In this document: in pieces, positions 39,101-51,100 of the stretch
How positions within the stretch are numbered: the stretch's first letter is position 1
Layout: every line of letters begins with the position of its first letter
NCBI GenBank assembly: GCA_037349315.1
Contig: JBAIAC010000003.1
Location: 16,430,501-16,494,500 of the forward strand
Direction: 5' to 3'
Source: Chelydra serpentina
Taxonomy: Eukaryota; Chordata; Testudines; Chelydridae
DNA: 64,000 bases
Translations under genes and position numbers: made by a program
Notes under the pieces: generated by a model
What the model saw: only the letters and a program-made list of their open reading frames with translations
Told to the model about the DNA's origin: nothing
Database searches by the model: none

Positions 39101-42100
39101 CAGGGATGAGCAGGGTGGGGCACTGATGGGGTCTCAGAGGGACCAGACCCCAAATTCCCCCATGTGTGTTGAGGGCAGACACAGCTAGAGAGGGGAACAC
39201 TGTTGGTGGCCAAGATGCAGGACTCAGGACAGTCTCTGGCGAGCTGGCAGCCCCAGGACTATGAGGAGGGGGGTAAATGGGGGGAGGAGGGCAGGAGGGG
39301 GCATGAGGGACAGTGGTTGGGGAGGAGGTGGTGAGGACAGAACAGCAGCTCCCCAGCACAGGCCTAGGGGCAGGCGAGCGGAGCCCCTCTCTCAACACTG
39401 GGGAGGCCAGTGTCCGTGTGAACAGGTCAGGCTGGACAGGCTCAGCAGCAGGGGACCAATGGGTGAGACTAGTCAGGAGAGGGTTAAACGAGCTACAGAG
39501 GGGGCACGCTGCGGGGGCAGACACTTGGTAACCCTCTGCCCTGTCGCTTAGTCCTGGGGCAGGGCCACCAGGAACCCAGGTGTCCAGAGCAGGATGGGTA
39601 TTAGTTCTCATTGCTGCTCTCTCGGTGCTGTGAGCCAGGAGGGATTGGGGGTGGGGCGGGGGGAAGGGTACCACGAGGGGCTGGGGACACAGCACAATCC
39701 GGGGGCCTGGCCAGGTGGCTACAGCCCCCACATCAGGGACCGAGCAGGAAGAACGGCTCTTTACACATCTATCGATAGTGTGCAGGGGAACCTGCCGGAC
39801 CCGGGGGCTCCAATCGGGGGACACGGGCTGGGTTTGTGCTGCCAGGAGTAAGGAAGCCGGGGAGTCTCTGCTGATTCTCTAACTAACTCTCCAGCATAAG
39901 TCAATGTCAGACCCTCATGCTGAAGAGCCAAGAGGAATCCGACCTGAGAAACTCACTCTGGAAATAAGACAAAACGGACAATGAAGGAGGCTCACTGGTG
40001 AGCAGCTTCTCCCCAGGGCTGGGGTGAATGCAGCACTGCCTGCTCTTGTGACTTTACCGTGCGTCTCATGATGCTGGGTGGTTTTATTAAATCCCCAGTT
40101 CCTGGACTGATGGGATTAGAGGAGAGTCTCAGATCTATTTTCTTACAGCAGTAACTTCTAGTCCTTCTAGGAGCAGGGAAAACCCTGGAAATGTGTCCCC
40201 CTAAAGGCTCAAACCAGAGGGCAAATAAAAATAAGCTCCAATATTATTCCCAAAATACTCACAACATTTAAGCCAAATTTAGGATTTTTGGGATCTGACT
40301 CGTGAAGTCTGAACACTTGGGGCTGTCGATATTGGGATTCCCCATCACTCGGTGTCTGGGAATCGAGACAAGATGTCTCAGGGCCCTGTTCTAGCTCTAG
40401 GGTCTGACAGCGTCACTGTCGTAGCCGGGAGGAACAAACCCCTCCGTGTAGGAATTGCTGGGTGCGATTCTCTGGCCTGGGTCACCAGGAGGTCCGACTA
40501 GCTGGGTCTGATGGAACTTCTGGCTTTTGCACCTCTGCCACTCTGGGAAATAACCACACACAAGGGGCGGGAGGTCCCCTGAAAGGGCAGCAGAGGCAGC
40601 TGCAAGTGGGACTGGGAGCTGAAATCTGGGGTGTTTGGGGAGGGGAGAGTATGAGAGTCCCACTTTGGAGGGTGTCAAAAAATGTCTTTCGCATGGACCC
40701 TCCATCCTGCAGCCCCTCCCCTTCCTCCCCATGTCCCCCACATTCACACTGACTCCAGTGAGAAAATGCCCCTGAGGGCTCTGTCCCTTCCCGCAATCCC
40801 CAACACGCATCCCATGTTTACATCAACCCCACCTCCCACCCCATGTCCCTGCATCCCTAGGTCAGCACGTGTCCTTCACTAACCCTCGGTTCGGTTGTAG
40901 AGCTGCTTCAGGGTGTTCAGACTTTCGTTGTACCATTTCTGGTGGCGCTGTGCCCACCAGGTCATCTCGGCCCAGAACTCCGGATCCTTGTTCTGCGCCA
41001 TCCACACTGGGCGGGGCTCCACCTTCTCCATCTCGCTGGTGTAGTACAAGATGACCTGATCGTCCACATACACAACACGGCTGAACCAGGGCAGCCCTGG
41101 GCCGGGCTCCGCTACCATCGTGTCCAATATGCGCCTGGAGTGCAGGCCTGAGGAGGGGGTGGGGGGGGGAGAGAGGAGTCAGACCCAACCAGGTGGCGCC
41201 AGCCCTCAGGAGCACCCCTGTGGGAGGGAGACCCGGGGAAGGGCTCACAGAACGGCCCGACTGGGGAGAAAGAGATGGTGGGGTAGGAGGAGAAGTGGGG
41301 GCAGGGCTGGAGGGGGTTGAGGAGGGGAAGTGGGTAGGAAGGTATGGGGGGGTGGAGCATGTGTGAGGAGTAGGGGGAATAGATGGGGAGAGTATTGGGG
41401 GTACAGGGACTGAAGGGGAGTGTGAAGAAGGAAAGGGGGCCCAGGAGGAAGGGCAGGGCTGGAGGGGGGGTGAGGAGCAGGAGGGGGATTTTATGGGGGA
41501 GGGTAGGACAGGAACGAGGGCTAGGGGGATAGGAGATGCAGGAGCTGAAGGAGGGCAGGGGGATGTGTCCAAGCTACAGGTGGGAGCCAGGGCCCTGGCT
41601 GTGCACAAAATTTACTGTAATTTATTCAGAGCATAAGAATGGCCAGACTGGGTCAGACCAAAAGTCCATCCAGCCCAGTCTCCTGTCTTCCGACAGTGGC
41701 CAACTAAGGGCTTGTCTACACTACCAAGTTTTGTCACCAAAGTTGCGTTAGCGTCCACACTGCAATACGACTTTTGTCAAGAAAAATGCCAAGTTTCAGT
41801 GACAAAAAACTTCCAGCTAAATGAGGGACTCCCCCCCCCCCTTTTGCTGTCAACAAACATGCAGTGTGGACACAATGAGCCTTTTTTCGCCTTCATTGGG
41901 GTTTCTCACAATGTCCACCAGCGTCTCTGGTCAGTGCTTTGAACTCCACTGCCCTTCATCCAGTAAACGACAATCCACCCCTCCCCCTCGCAAGCCCCAG
42001 GAACTTTAAATTCCATTTCCAGCTGGCTGTTGTGAAGGCCAAGAGTTTAAACAGGGTTTAACGGGGTTCAAAAGAGAACTAGATAAATCCATGGGGGATA

Positions 42101-45100
42101 GGTCCATCAATGGCTATTAGCCAGGATGGGCAGGGATGGTGTCCCTATGGGTGACAGAGAATGGATCAGTTGATGCTCACATTCTCTGTTCATTCCCTTT
42201 GGGGAACCAGGCATTGGCCACTGTCGGAAGACAGGATACTGGGCTAGAAGGACCTTTGGTCTGACCCAGAATGGCCGCTCTTATGTTCTTACGTGTGACA
42301 GCACCTGTTATGTGGATCCATGACAATGAAACATGACAGTCCTCCTCCCCTCTCCTTCCCTTCCTCCAATTCCTACCTTCCTCTCCCTCGCAGATGTGGA
42401 CATTTTTCATCTGCTCTCCTCCTAACCCCTCCACTCACCCCACAGACCCCATCCCATCTCCTGATCTCCCTCACACCCGCTCTCCTCCCTCCCTTACTCT
42501 TCTCTTTAACCTCTCACTCTCCTCCGGCTCTTCCCCTCACAACACAAACACACTTCAGCATCTTCCGTGTAAAGACCTTTGACTCCATTTGCCTCTCCAG
42601 TTATAGCCCCCTCCCCCTTTCATCTCTCAGCTCATTGAATGTGCCTCTGCAATCGCTGTCTGGAGTTCCTGTCCTCCATTCCCTCCTAGACCCCCCCCTC
42701 CCCACCCCGGCTTCCACCCCTTGCACTCCAGGGAAATCGCTCCTGCCAAAGTCTGTAATGCCTTCTTCTAGCTAACACTCAGACTCAGCGCTCCATCCTC
42801 ACCCTCCTTGGCTTGCCAGCCGCCTCTGACACCATTCACCATGATGTTCTTGATATCTTGTCCCCCTGGGCTTCTTCGTCTCTGTCCCCTCCTGGGTCTC
42901 CTCTGACCCCTCTAATCACTCCTTCACCATGTCTGTCAGAGGATCTTCCTCATCCCCCCCTCCAGCTTTCCATGGGGTTCTGTCCCCCGAGGGCACTGTC
43001 CTTGGTCCCCTTCTCTTCTCCCTCTACACCTTATCTCTGGGCAAAGTCATCTGCAAACACACATTCAACTACCGTCTCCATGCTGATGACTCACAGATCT
43101 ACCTGTCTACTCCAGACTTGTCTGTTTCTGCCCAAATTACAACCTTGGCCTGTCCCTCTGACAGCTCCTTGTGGCTGTCTCGTCATCAGCTCAAGCTCGA
43201 TGTGCTTACAGAGTTCCCAATCTTCCCCCACAAGACCTCCCTGCTACCTCCCTTGTCAGTCACTGTGGAGAACGCCACCATCCTGCCTGTCCCTCAGGTC
43301 AGTAACCTGGGCATCATCTTTGACTCGGCCCTCTCCCTAGGTCCTCACACCCAGGTTATGTCTAAATCTTGCTGACTCTTTCTGCAGAACCTCTCTAAGA
43401 TGTGGCCTTTTCTGTCCACCCCCGCAGCCAAAATCTGCTCCAGGCTCTCAGCATCTCGTGTCACGGCTGCTGCAACATCCTTTTCTCTGGCCTTGACAAA
43501 CGCAGGCTCATCCCACTTAGATCCATTCAGAAGATGCTGAAAAGATCATTTCCTAGCTCGTTGATCTGACCATATCACCTCTCTCTTTGCCTCCCTCCAC
43601 TGGCTCCTCATAGAATCATGGAATATCAGGGTTGGAAGGGACCTTAAGAGGTCATCTAGTCCAACCCCCTGCTCAAAGCAGGACCAATCCCCAATTTTTT
43701 GCCCCAGATCTCTAAATGGCCCCCTCAAGGATTGAACTCACAACCCTGGGTTTAGCAGGCCAATGCTCAAACCACTGAGCTATCCCTCCCCCCATGTAGA
43801 TGCATGCCATAAAATGCATAGCCGGCAATAGGATAGGAGGTCAGCCCCTGCCCAGCTGGCCTTTCTGCAATGTCACAGAAAAACACATCACTTTCAGCCA
43901 CAGAAGGGCATTACATGTTTGTGTATGTGTGTATGTGCACACTCCAGTTTCTAAACAAACATCATAGAGCCCCCTCAGCACACTAGTCTTGCTCTTAATA
44001 GGCATGTCTCACTGAAGAGTTAGTCCAGATGATTGGTGAGCATTGATGTTAGCCTAGCTCAGGTGTGAACAGCCACCCTGCAAAACTCTACCAGAGATAC
44101 TGTGTCTTCACTGGTGCTGTGATCCCCTATGTATGGGCTTGTCTACACTACCGCTTATGTCGATGCAAGTTACATTGCTCAGGGGTATGAAAAGGCCATC
44201 TCCTGAGCGACATAAGTTACATCAACTTAAAGCAGTGTCCACACCATGCTATGTCAGCAGAAGACGCTCTCTCGCTGACACAGCTGCTGTCTCTTGTTGA
44301 TGTATCAGGAGGATCTGCCATGATGGCTCTGAGCTCGCTGACCCTCGTAGCTGAGGTGATAGCTACTAAGAATGCCACCTTCAGGGATCATTTCCTAGCT
44401 CGTTGATCTGACAATATCACCTCTCTCTTTGCCTCCCTCCACTGGCTCCTCCTCCATTGCATCAAATATAAACTGCCTGATTTCAGCTGTGAGGCCCTTC
44501 ACAGCCTAACCCCACCTGACCTGTCAGCTCTCATTTGCTACCACAATGTCGACTCCCACCTCTGATCTGCACACGATTCCGGCCTCCATCACCCACTTTT
44601 TACATTTTCACACAAGCCCCTTTGTGCTGTGTCCCATGCTGCCCCTCACGCGTCGGAGGAGCTCCTGGTAAATGTCTGCAAAACTACCTCATTATCCTCC
44701 ACACCCTTCTCTACACTCTCCTTTGGCAGGATGCCTAAAAACCTGGAGAACCGTTAGACCACTGGTGCTCTGAGACCATAGCCTGTCACGCTGGCCAGTG
44801 CGGTCTCCTTATAACCCCCATCTGCCTTACACTCCAATGGGACCATATTTTGTTTTGTATCTGTACAGCACCTGGCACGGTGGAGTCCAGGATCTGGACT
44901 GAGGCGCTTGGGTGCTGCCATAAAACAATAATAAATAACGCTGAGGATGATGATAGAAGGGAGCTTTACTTTTTAAAATTGGCTTGCTTTTCCCACTAGA
45001 AATCCCCATCTTGTTGGCCCTGTTTTGCGTGAAAGACTCAATGGTCAGTTGGAGAACTTGAGGGGCAGACGTGTAACCCGAGAAAATGAGAGGGGAAGGA

Positions 45101-48100
45101 ACTTTATTTCATGTTGTGGTAGCACATTCTAGCTTTAATCATGCTGGGGCTCCATTGTACTGGGTGCTGTACAGAGAGAGCAAGTGACAGTCCCTGCCCC
45201 GAACCACTTACACTCCAAGGTAAGGTTGCCAGTTTTAGCTCGACGTATTCCAGGAGGTTTCATCACATGCCACAATCTTTAATTAAAGATTAATATTTAA
45301 TTCCTGGAGACTCCAGGACAATCCTGGAGGGTTGGCAACCCTACATTGAGGCCAGCTCTACACAGTTTTTCTTCTCCTTTACATAAGAATGGCCGTACTG
45401 GGTCAGACCAAAGGTCCATCCAGCCCAGTATCCTGTCCACTGACAGTGGCCAATGCCAGGTGCCCTAGAGTGAGTGGACCTAACAGGTAATGATCAAGTG
45501 ATCTTTCTCCTGCCATCCATCACCCCCCTCTGACAAACAGAGGCTAAGGACACCATTCCTTACCCATCTTGGTTAATAGCCATTAATGGACTTCATCTCC
45601 ATGAATTTATCCAGTTCTCTTTTAAACCCTGTTATAGTCCTAGCCTTCACAGCCTCCTCGGGCAAGGAGTTCCACAGGTTGACTGTGCGCTATGTGAAGA
45701 AGAACTTCCTTTTATTTTTTTAAAACCTGCTGCCCATTAATTTCATTGGGTGGTCCCTAGTTCTTCTATTATGGGAATAAGAAAATAACTTTTCCTTATT
45801 CACTTCCTCCACGCCACTCATGATTTCATATATCTCTATCATATCCCCCCTTAATCTCCTCTTTTCTAAGATGAAAAGTCCTAGCCTCTTTAATCTCTCC
45901 TCAGATGGGACCTGTTCCAAACCTCTCATCATTTTAGTTCCCCTTCTCTGAATCTTTTCTAACGCCAGTGTATCTTTTTGGAGATGAGGAGACCACATCT
46001 GTATGCAGTATTCAAGATGTGGGCACACAATGGATTTATATGTAAGCAATCAGGATGAGCTCCACCCTGACATCTGGTGGTGAGTCATGGCAAAGCACGC
46101 CAGGGGCTGATCCAATTTGCATAGGCACACCCACCCTGCCTGGTATGAACCATAGTGACCCAAATGGGCATTTTGGGCTGCTGTAGGATCCCCAGTTTTC
46201 TGTACTGGGGCAGGAATTTCTGTTATTGGGGCAGGAAGAATAAACTGTTGTTATACTGCTTATGTAAATCATGGACAGTGAAACTGTACTTGGCCTTTTG
46301 TCATGTTAAAGGGGAACTTGCCATTAACTAAACAGCACTCACCAGCCAAGGGACATGGGTTCCAAAGCCCAGTGAATTGAGAGAGGCTGGGTGTAGTAGT
46401 TTTTTGACCCGTCAAAGGCTGTGATCAATTTTCTTGATGTGAACACTTTGTCTTTGTTTCATGGACCCTGAAGTGAAAACATTCTCTCGATCTGGCCTTT
46501 TGGCTATAGATCAAACATAATACCTGGTGGTGTAGGGCCCCTGTGAGGGTCTGAGACACCAATTGCAGCATCTCCTTCTCTCTCCATTGTGGAATATCAG
46601 AGCTAATGTTGAGTTCCTTGAGAGTCTGGTTTCAGGCTGCTGAATTGAAATAACTCTGGGTTAAAATGAGCACTAGGGCTCCCCTAAACTACAAGCTGAA
46701 ATCACTAAAGAGCTAAAAGTCTTATGAGCTGAAATCACTGAGCACTGTGTTAAGTAGTGGGGGAGCCTGAAGATAAATTGCTGAGTGGCTGGTGGAGCAG
46801 TTGGCAAGACAGCTGATGGTGTGGCGCTGCTGGCAAAGCAGAGCAGTTTGTGAGGACAGTTGGAGTGGTGCTGCTGGCAGAGCGGAGCAGTTTGTGGGGG
46901 CAGTCGGAGCGGTGCTGCTGGCAGAGCGGAGCAGTTCGTGGTTGCAGTCGGAGCAGCTTGCAGGACAGCTGGTGGAGCGGCGCTGTTGGCGGGGCGGAGC
47001 AGTTCGTGGGGACAGCTGGCGGAGCAGTTCGTGGGGACAGCTGGCGGAGCAGAGCGGCCTGTGAGACGGCTGGTGGAGCAGAGTGAAGCCCCACGGAGGG
47101 TGAGGCAATCATCTTCACGCCACGTAAGGTGCCCCTTACCCCCCCCTTCCCATTGCTGCCCAGGCGGGTGGCGTGTAGCACCCTGCGGATGAACTTTTGA
47201 ACTCTGGGACTGGACCTTTGGGTTCTTGGACTTTTGGGGACTTTGGGTGACTTTTGGGTTGCTGGACTCAAGAACCCAAGGGACAGGGCATGGCCCAATT
47301 GGCTGTGGGGGGTCTTGCTCACAGTTTGGTTTATGGATCCTAGTTGCGGTGTTTTCCCAATTTAAGGCTGGTGCCGTTTACCTGCTGCTATTAAAGATTT
47401 CTGTTACACTGAGGCTCTGTGCTTGCGAGAGGGGAAGTACTGCCTCTTTGAGGCGCCCAGGGGTGTGTATAAGATTTTCCCAGGTTACTGGGTGGGGGCT
47501 CGAGCCGGTTTTGCATTGCATTGTTGAGAAGGGAACCCCTATGTACTGAACCCAGCCCTTGCTGCTGTCAACTCGTCCTGGCAGAAGGGTTACATATATA
47601 AGGGCAATAAGATATTCTCCATCTTATTCTCTATCCCTTGTTAAATGATTCCTAACATCCTGTTTGCTTTTTTGACTGCTGCTGCACACAGCGTGGATGT
47701 CTTCAGAGAATTATCCACGATGACTCCAAGATCTTTTTCCTGATTAGTTGTAGCTAAATTAGCCCCCATTATATTGTATGTATAGTTGGGGTTATTTTTT
47801 CCAATGTGCATTACTTTACATTTATCCACATTAAATTTGGTCTTAACTATCTTGAGCAGTTTAGTATCATCTGCAAACTTTGCCACCTCACTGTTTACCC
47901 CTTTCTCCAGATCATTTATGAATAAGTTGAATAGGATTGGTCCGAGGACTTTTGGAAGGAGGAGAAGTATCTGGACTGGGACTAATGAGAGAGCTCTGGG
48001 TTCTGGACTGACCCAAGTCTTTGCTGTAACTTTCCATTCCCTATGTTAACTAAGCTTTTTCTATGCTGTGTTCCAGACACCCAGTTTTTACAGCGCGGGC

Positions 48101-51100
48101 TGAGAGTCACCCGAGTCCAGAAGTCGGGAGCACATTGTTCCCTTTGGGGGTGCAGGTCTTCCCCAGGTGTCTGGTTCCGGTGGAGCCACTGAAGGGAGCT
48201 CATGGCAGGAAGGGGGGGTGCTGAAGACTCTGAAGTTCTGTCCCAGGAGGTAGTGAAGCCAAGCGGCTTACTCCAATGAGAGAGTGTGACCCTAAGGGGG
48301 TTAGAGCTGTGTGACTGCACCAGTCGGTCATGTGGATTCGTGACAATGAAACGTGACCTTCCCCCTCCTCTCCCCTCGCCTTCCCTTCCTTCAAATCCCA
48401 CCTCCCTCTCCTTCACAGATGCTGACATTTCTCATCTGCACTCACCCCACTGACTGCATCCCATCTCCTGATCTCCCTCACACCCACTCTCCTCCCTCTC
48501 TTACTCTTCTCTTTAACCTCTCACTCTCCTCCGACTCTTCCCCTCACAACACAAACACGCTTTAGTGTCTTCCATCAGAAAGACCTGTGACTCCATTTGC
48601 TTCCCCAGCTACTGCCCCTTCTCCCTTTCATCTCTCAGCTGATTGAATGTACCTCTGCAATCGCTGTCTGGAGTTCCCATCCTCCGGTTCCATCCTAGAC
48701 CCTACCCACACCGACTTCCACGCCTTGCGCTCCACAAAAATAGCTCCTGCCAAGGTCTGTAAAGCCTTTTCCTAGCTAACATTCAGACTCAGTTCTCCAT
48801 CCTCACCCTCCTTGGCTTGCCAGCCACCTCTGACACCATTCACCATACTCGACTTAAAATCTTGTCCTCCTTGGCTTCCTTAACTCTGTCCCCTCTGACC
48901 TCTCTAATCACTCCTGCACCATGTTCATCAGAGGATCTTCCTCATCCCCACTCCAGCCCTCGGTGGGGTTCTGTCCCCATCAGGACTCTGTCCTTGGTCC
49001 CCTTCTCTCCTCCCACTACACCTTATCTCTGGGCAAATTCATCTGCAAACACAAATTCAATTACCATGTCTGTGTTGATGACTCACAGATCTACCTATCC
49101 ACTCCAGACTTGTCTCTTTCTGCCCAAATTACAATCTTGGCCTGTCTCTCCGACAGCTCCTTGTGGCGGTCTCATCAGCTCAAACTCGACATGGTTAAAA
49201 CAGAGTTCCCAATCTTCCCCCACAAGACCTCCCTGCTACCTCCTTTGTCAGTCACTGTGGAGAACGCCACCATCCTGCCTGTCCCTCAGGTCAGTAACCT
49301 GGGTGTCATCTTTGACTCGGACCTCTCCCTAGGTCCTCACATCCAGGTTATGTCTAAATCTTGCTGACTCTTTCTGCAGAACCTCTCTAAGATGTGGCCT
49401 TTTCTGTCCACCCCCACAGCTAAAACTCTGCTCTAGGCTCTCAGCATCTCGTGTCTCAACTGCTGCAACATCCTTTTCTCTGGCCTTGACAAACGCAGGC
49501 TCATCCTGCTTAGATCCATTCAGAAGATGCTGAAAAGATCATTTCCTAGCTCGTTGATCTGACCATGTCACCTCTCTCTTTGCCTCCCTCCACTGGCTCC
49601 TCCTCCATTGCATCAAATATAAACTGCCTGATTTCAGCTGTGAGGCCCTTCACAGCCTAACCCCACCTGACCTGTCAGCTCTCATTTGCTACTGAAATGT
49701 CGACTCTCACCTCTGATCTGCACACGATTCCGGCCTCCATCACCCACTTTTTACATTTTCAAAAAAGCCCCTTTTTGTCCCATGCTGCCCCTCATGCCTG
49801 GGAGGAGCTCCTGGTAAATGTCTGCAAAACTACCTCTTTATCCAGCAGTCACAGGAGATCCCAACAGCACCAACACAGCGGTTGTTCCACGCTCTGCAAC
49901 GGGAGCTTGCACCCAAACTGAGACCTGATTAATGCAAAGATCCTGGAGCTCTAACCTCTCCCCTTGCCCTGGTTGCATGGCCAGAGGCTGGACACATCCC
50001 CTCCCTAAGATGACACCTCTAATTAGACTTGTCTCCATTACAGACACCTCCTATCACTGACCCTGGGGTCCCTGGACTGGTGCTGACACAGCCCAGCTGT
50101 ATGTAGCCAAGGACAAGCCACACTCAGGAGTTTCAGGCACTGGGGTGAAACCCAGGGTGAAGAACCTTCGGAGAGCCATTTAAGGCCAGAGATCCAAGAA
50201 ACCTTTTCCCTTCATTTAACCCTGGTCTGTGGGTGGACTAATTTACTCCCTCTCACTAACCATCAGCACAACAGGAATCCAGACTGACAGCCCCATCCTG
50301 CCCTGAGATGCTAGGAATGAAACAGCCTGGGCAGCGCCTGGAACCGGCAATTTCCCCACAGTCTGAGCACGTCAGGAGGCTGTGACAGGCTTGTCAGCGT
50401 GAGCAGCACCCATGGGTACCGGCCCCAACGAAGCCGCACCGCCTGGCTGGGTGAGGATGGCATTAGATTAAAGGGTTACAGTTAAATGTCTCTAGGGTGA
50501 GCAGTTGTCCTGATTTTATAGGGACAGTTCTGACTTTTGGGGTCTTTTTCTTATATAGGATCCTATTATCCCCCACCCCTGTCCCGATTTTTCACACTTG
50601 CTGTCTGGTCACACTAAGTGGCTCTCAGCCCCCCACTACACACAGTGTCCCAGCAGCGCCCCTGGCAGCACCTGGCACAAGGGGGCCAGGACCCCCCCAG
50701 TCACTATAGCAACGTCACTGTTTCATGTCAGTGACCGCTCACTGGCGGTGTGGTTATCCCGACACCTCTGAATGCAGAGCCCGGAACTGCCCCCGACACC
50801 CAGCTCCCCCCTCCCCACATCCCCCTGGCCCGGCTGCCCCCTGACACCCAGCTCCCCCCTCCCTGCACCCCTCAGCCCGGCTGCCCTCCGAAACCCAGCT
50901 CCCCCCTCCCTGCACCCCCCGGCCCGGCTGCCCCCGCCCCGACACCCAGCTCCCCCTCCCTGCACCCCCCGGCCCGGCTGCCCCCCGACACCCAGCTCCC
51001 CCTCCCTGCACCCCCCGGCCCGGCTGCCCCCCGACACCCAGCTCCCCCTCCCTGCACCCCCCGGCCCGGCTGCCCACGTCCTGCCCCCCGCCTCCCGGGT

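Larger units (their letters stand above)
42304..44945 (+). mobile_element. Decayed L2/CR1-type LINE copy 1, interrupted
   Basis: The plus strand holds a broken reverse transcriptase: [34 protein letters not shown] (the catalytic ADD), [20 protein letters not shown], then [10 protein letters not shown]. Many stops and shifts. A 776-bp block (43610-44385) interrupts it, flanked by 66-bp direct repeats. The 3' end (TGTACAGCACCTGGCAC, then AATAATAAATAA) is at about 44940. The family call is by motif style and could be another CR1-superfamily clade. Confidence 0.7.

Noticed and set aside
38922..39824. 300-codon open frame on the minus strand in intron 2
   Set aside because: Low-complexity Pro/Ser/Thr-rich translation, no domain, no splice or promoter context, and antisense frames are also open in this G-rich stretch.
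42177..42434. CRISPR-like or tandem array suspicion near 42.2 kb
   Set aside because: The repeats seen are CR1 3' UTR phrases shared with 12.4, 41.6 and 45.4 kb, not regularly spaced repeats.
46722..47322. Cys/Ser-rich 128- and 190-codon frames
   Set aside because: They lie in the degenerate tandem part of a solo LTR and are not shared as conserved frames with the copy at 53 kb.
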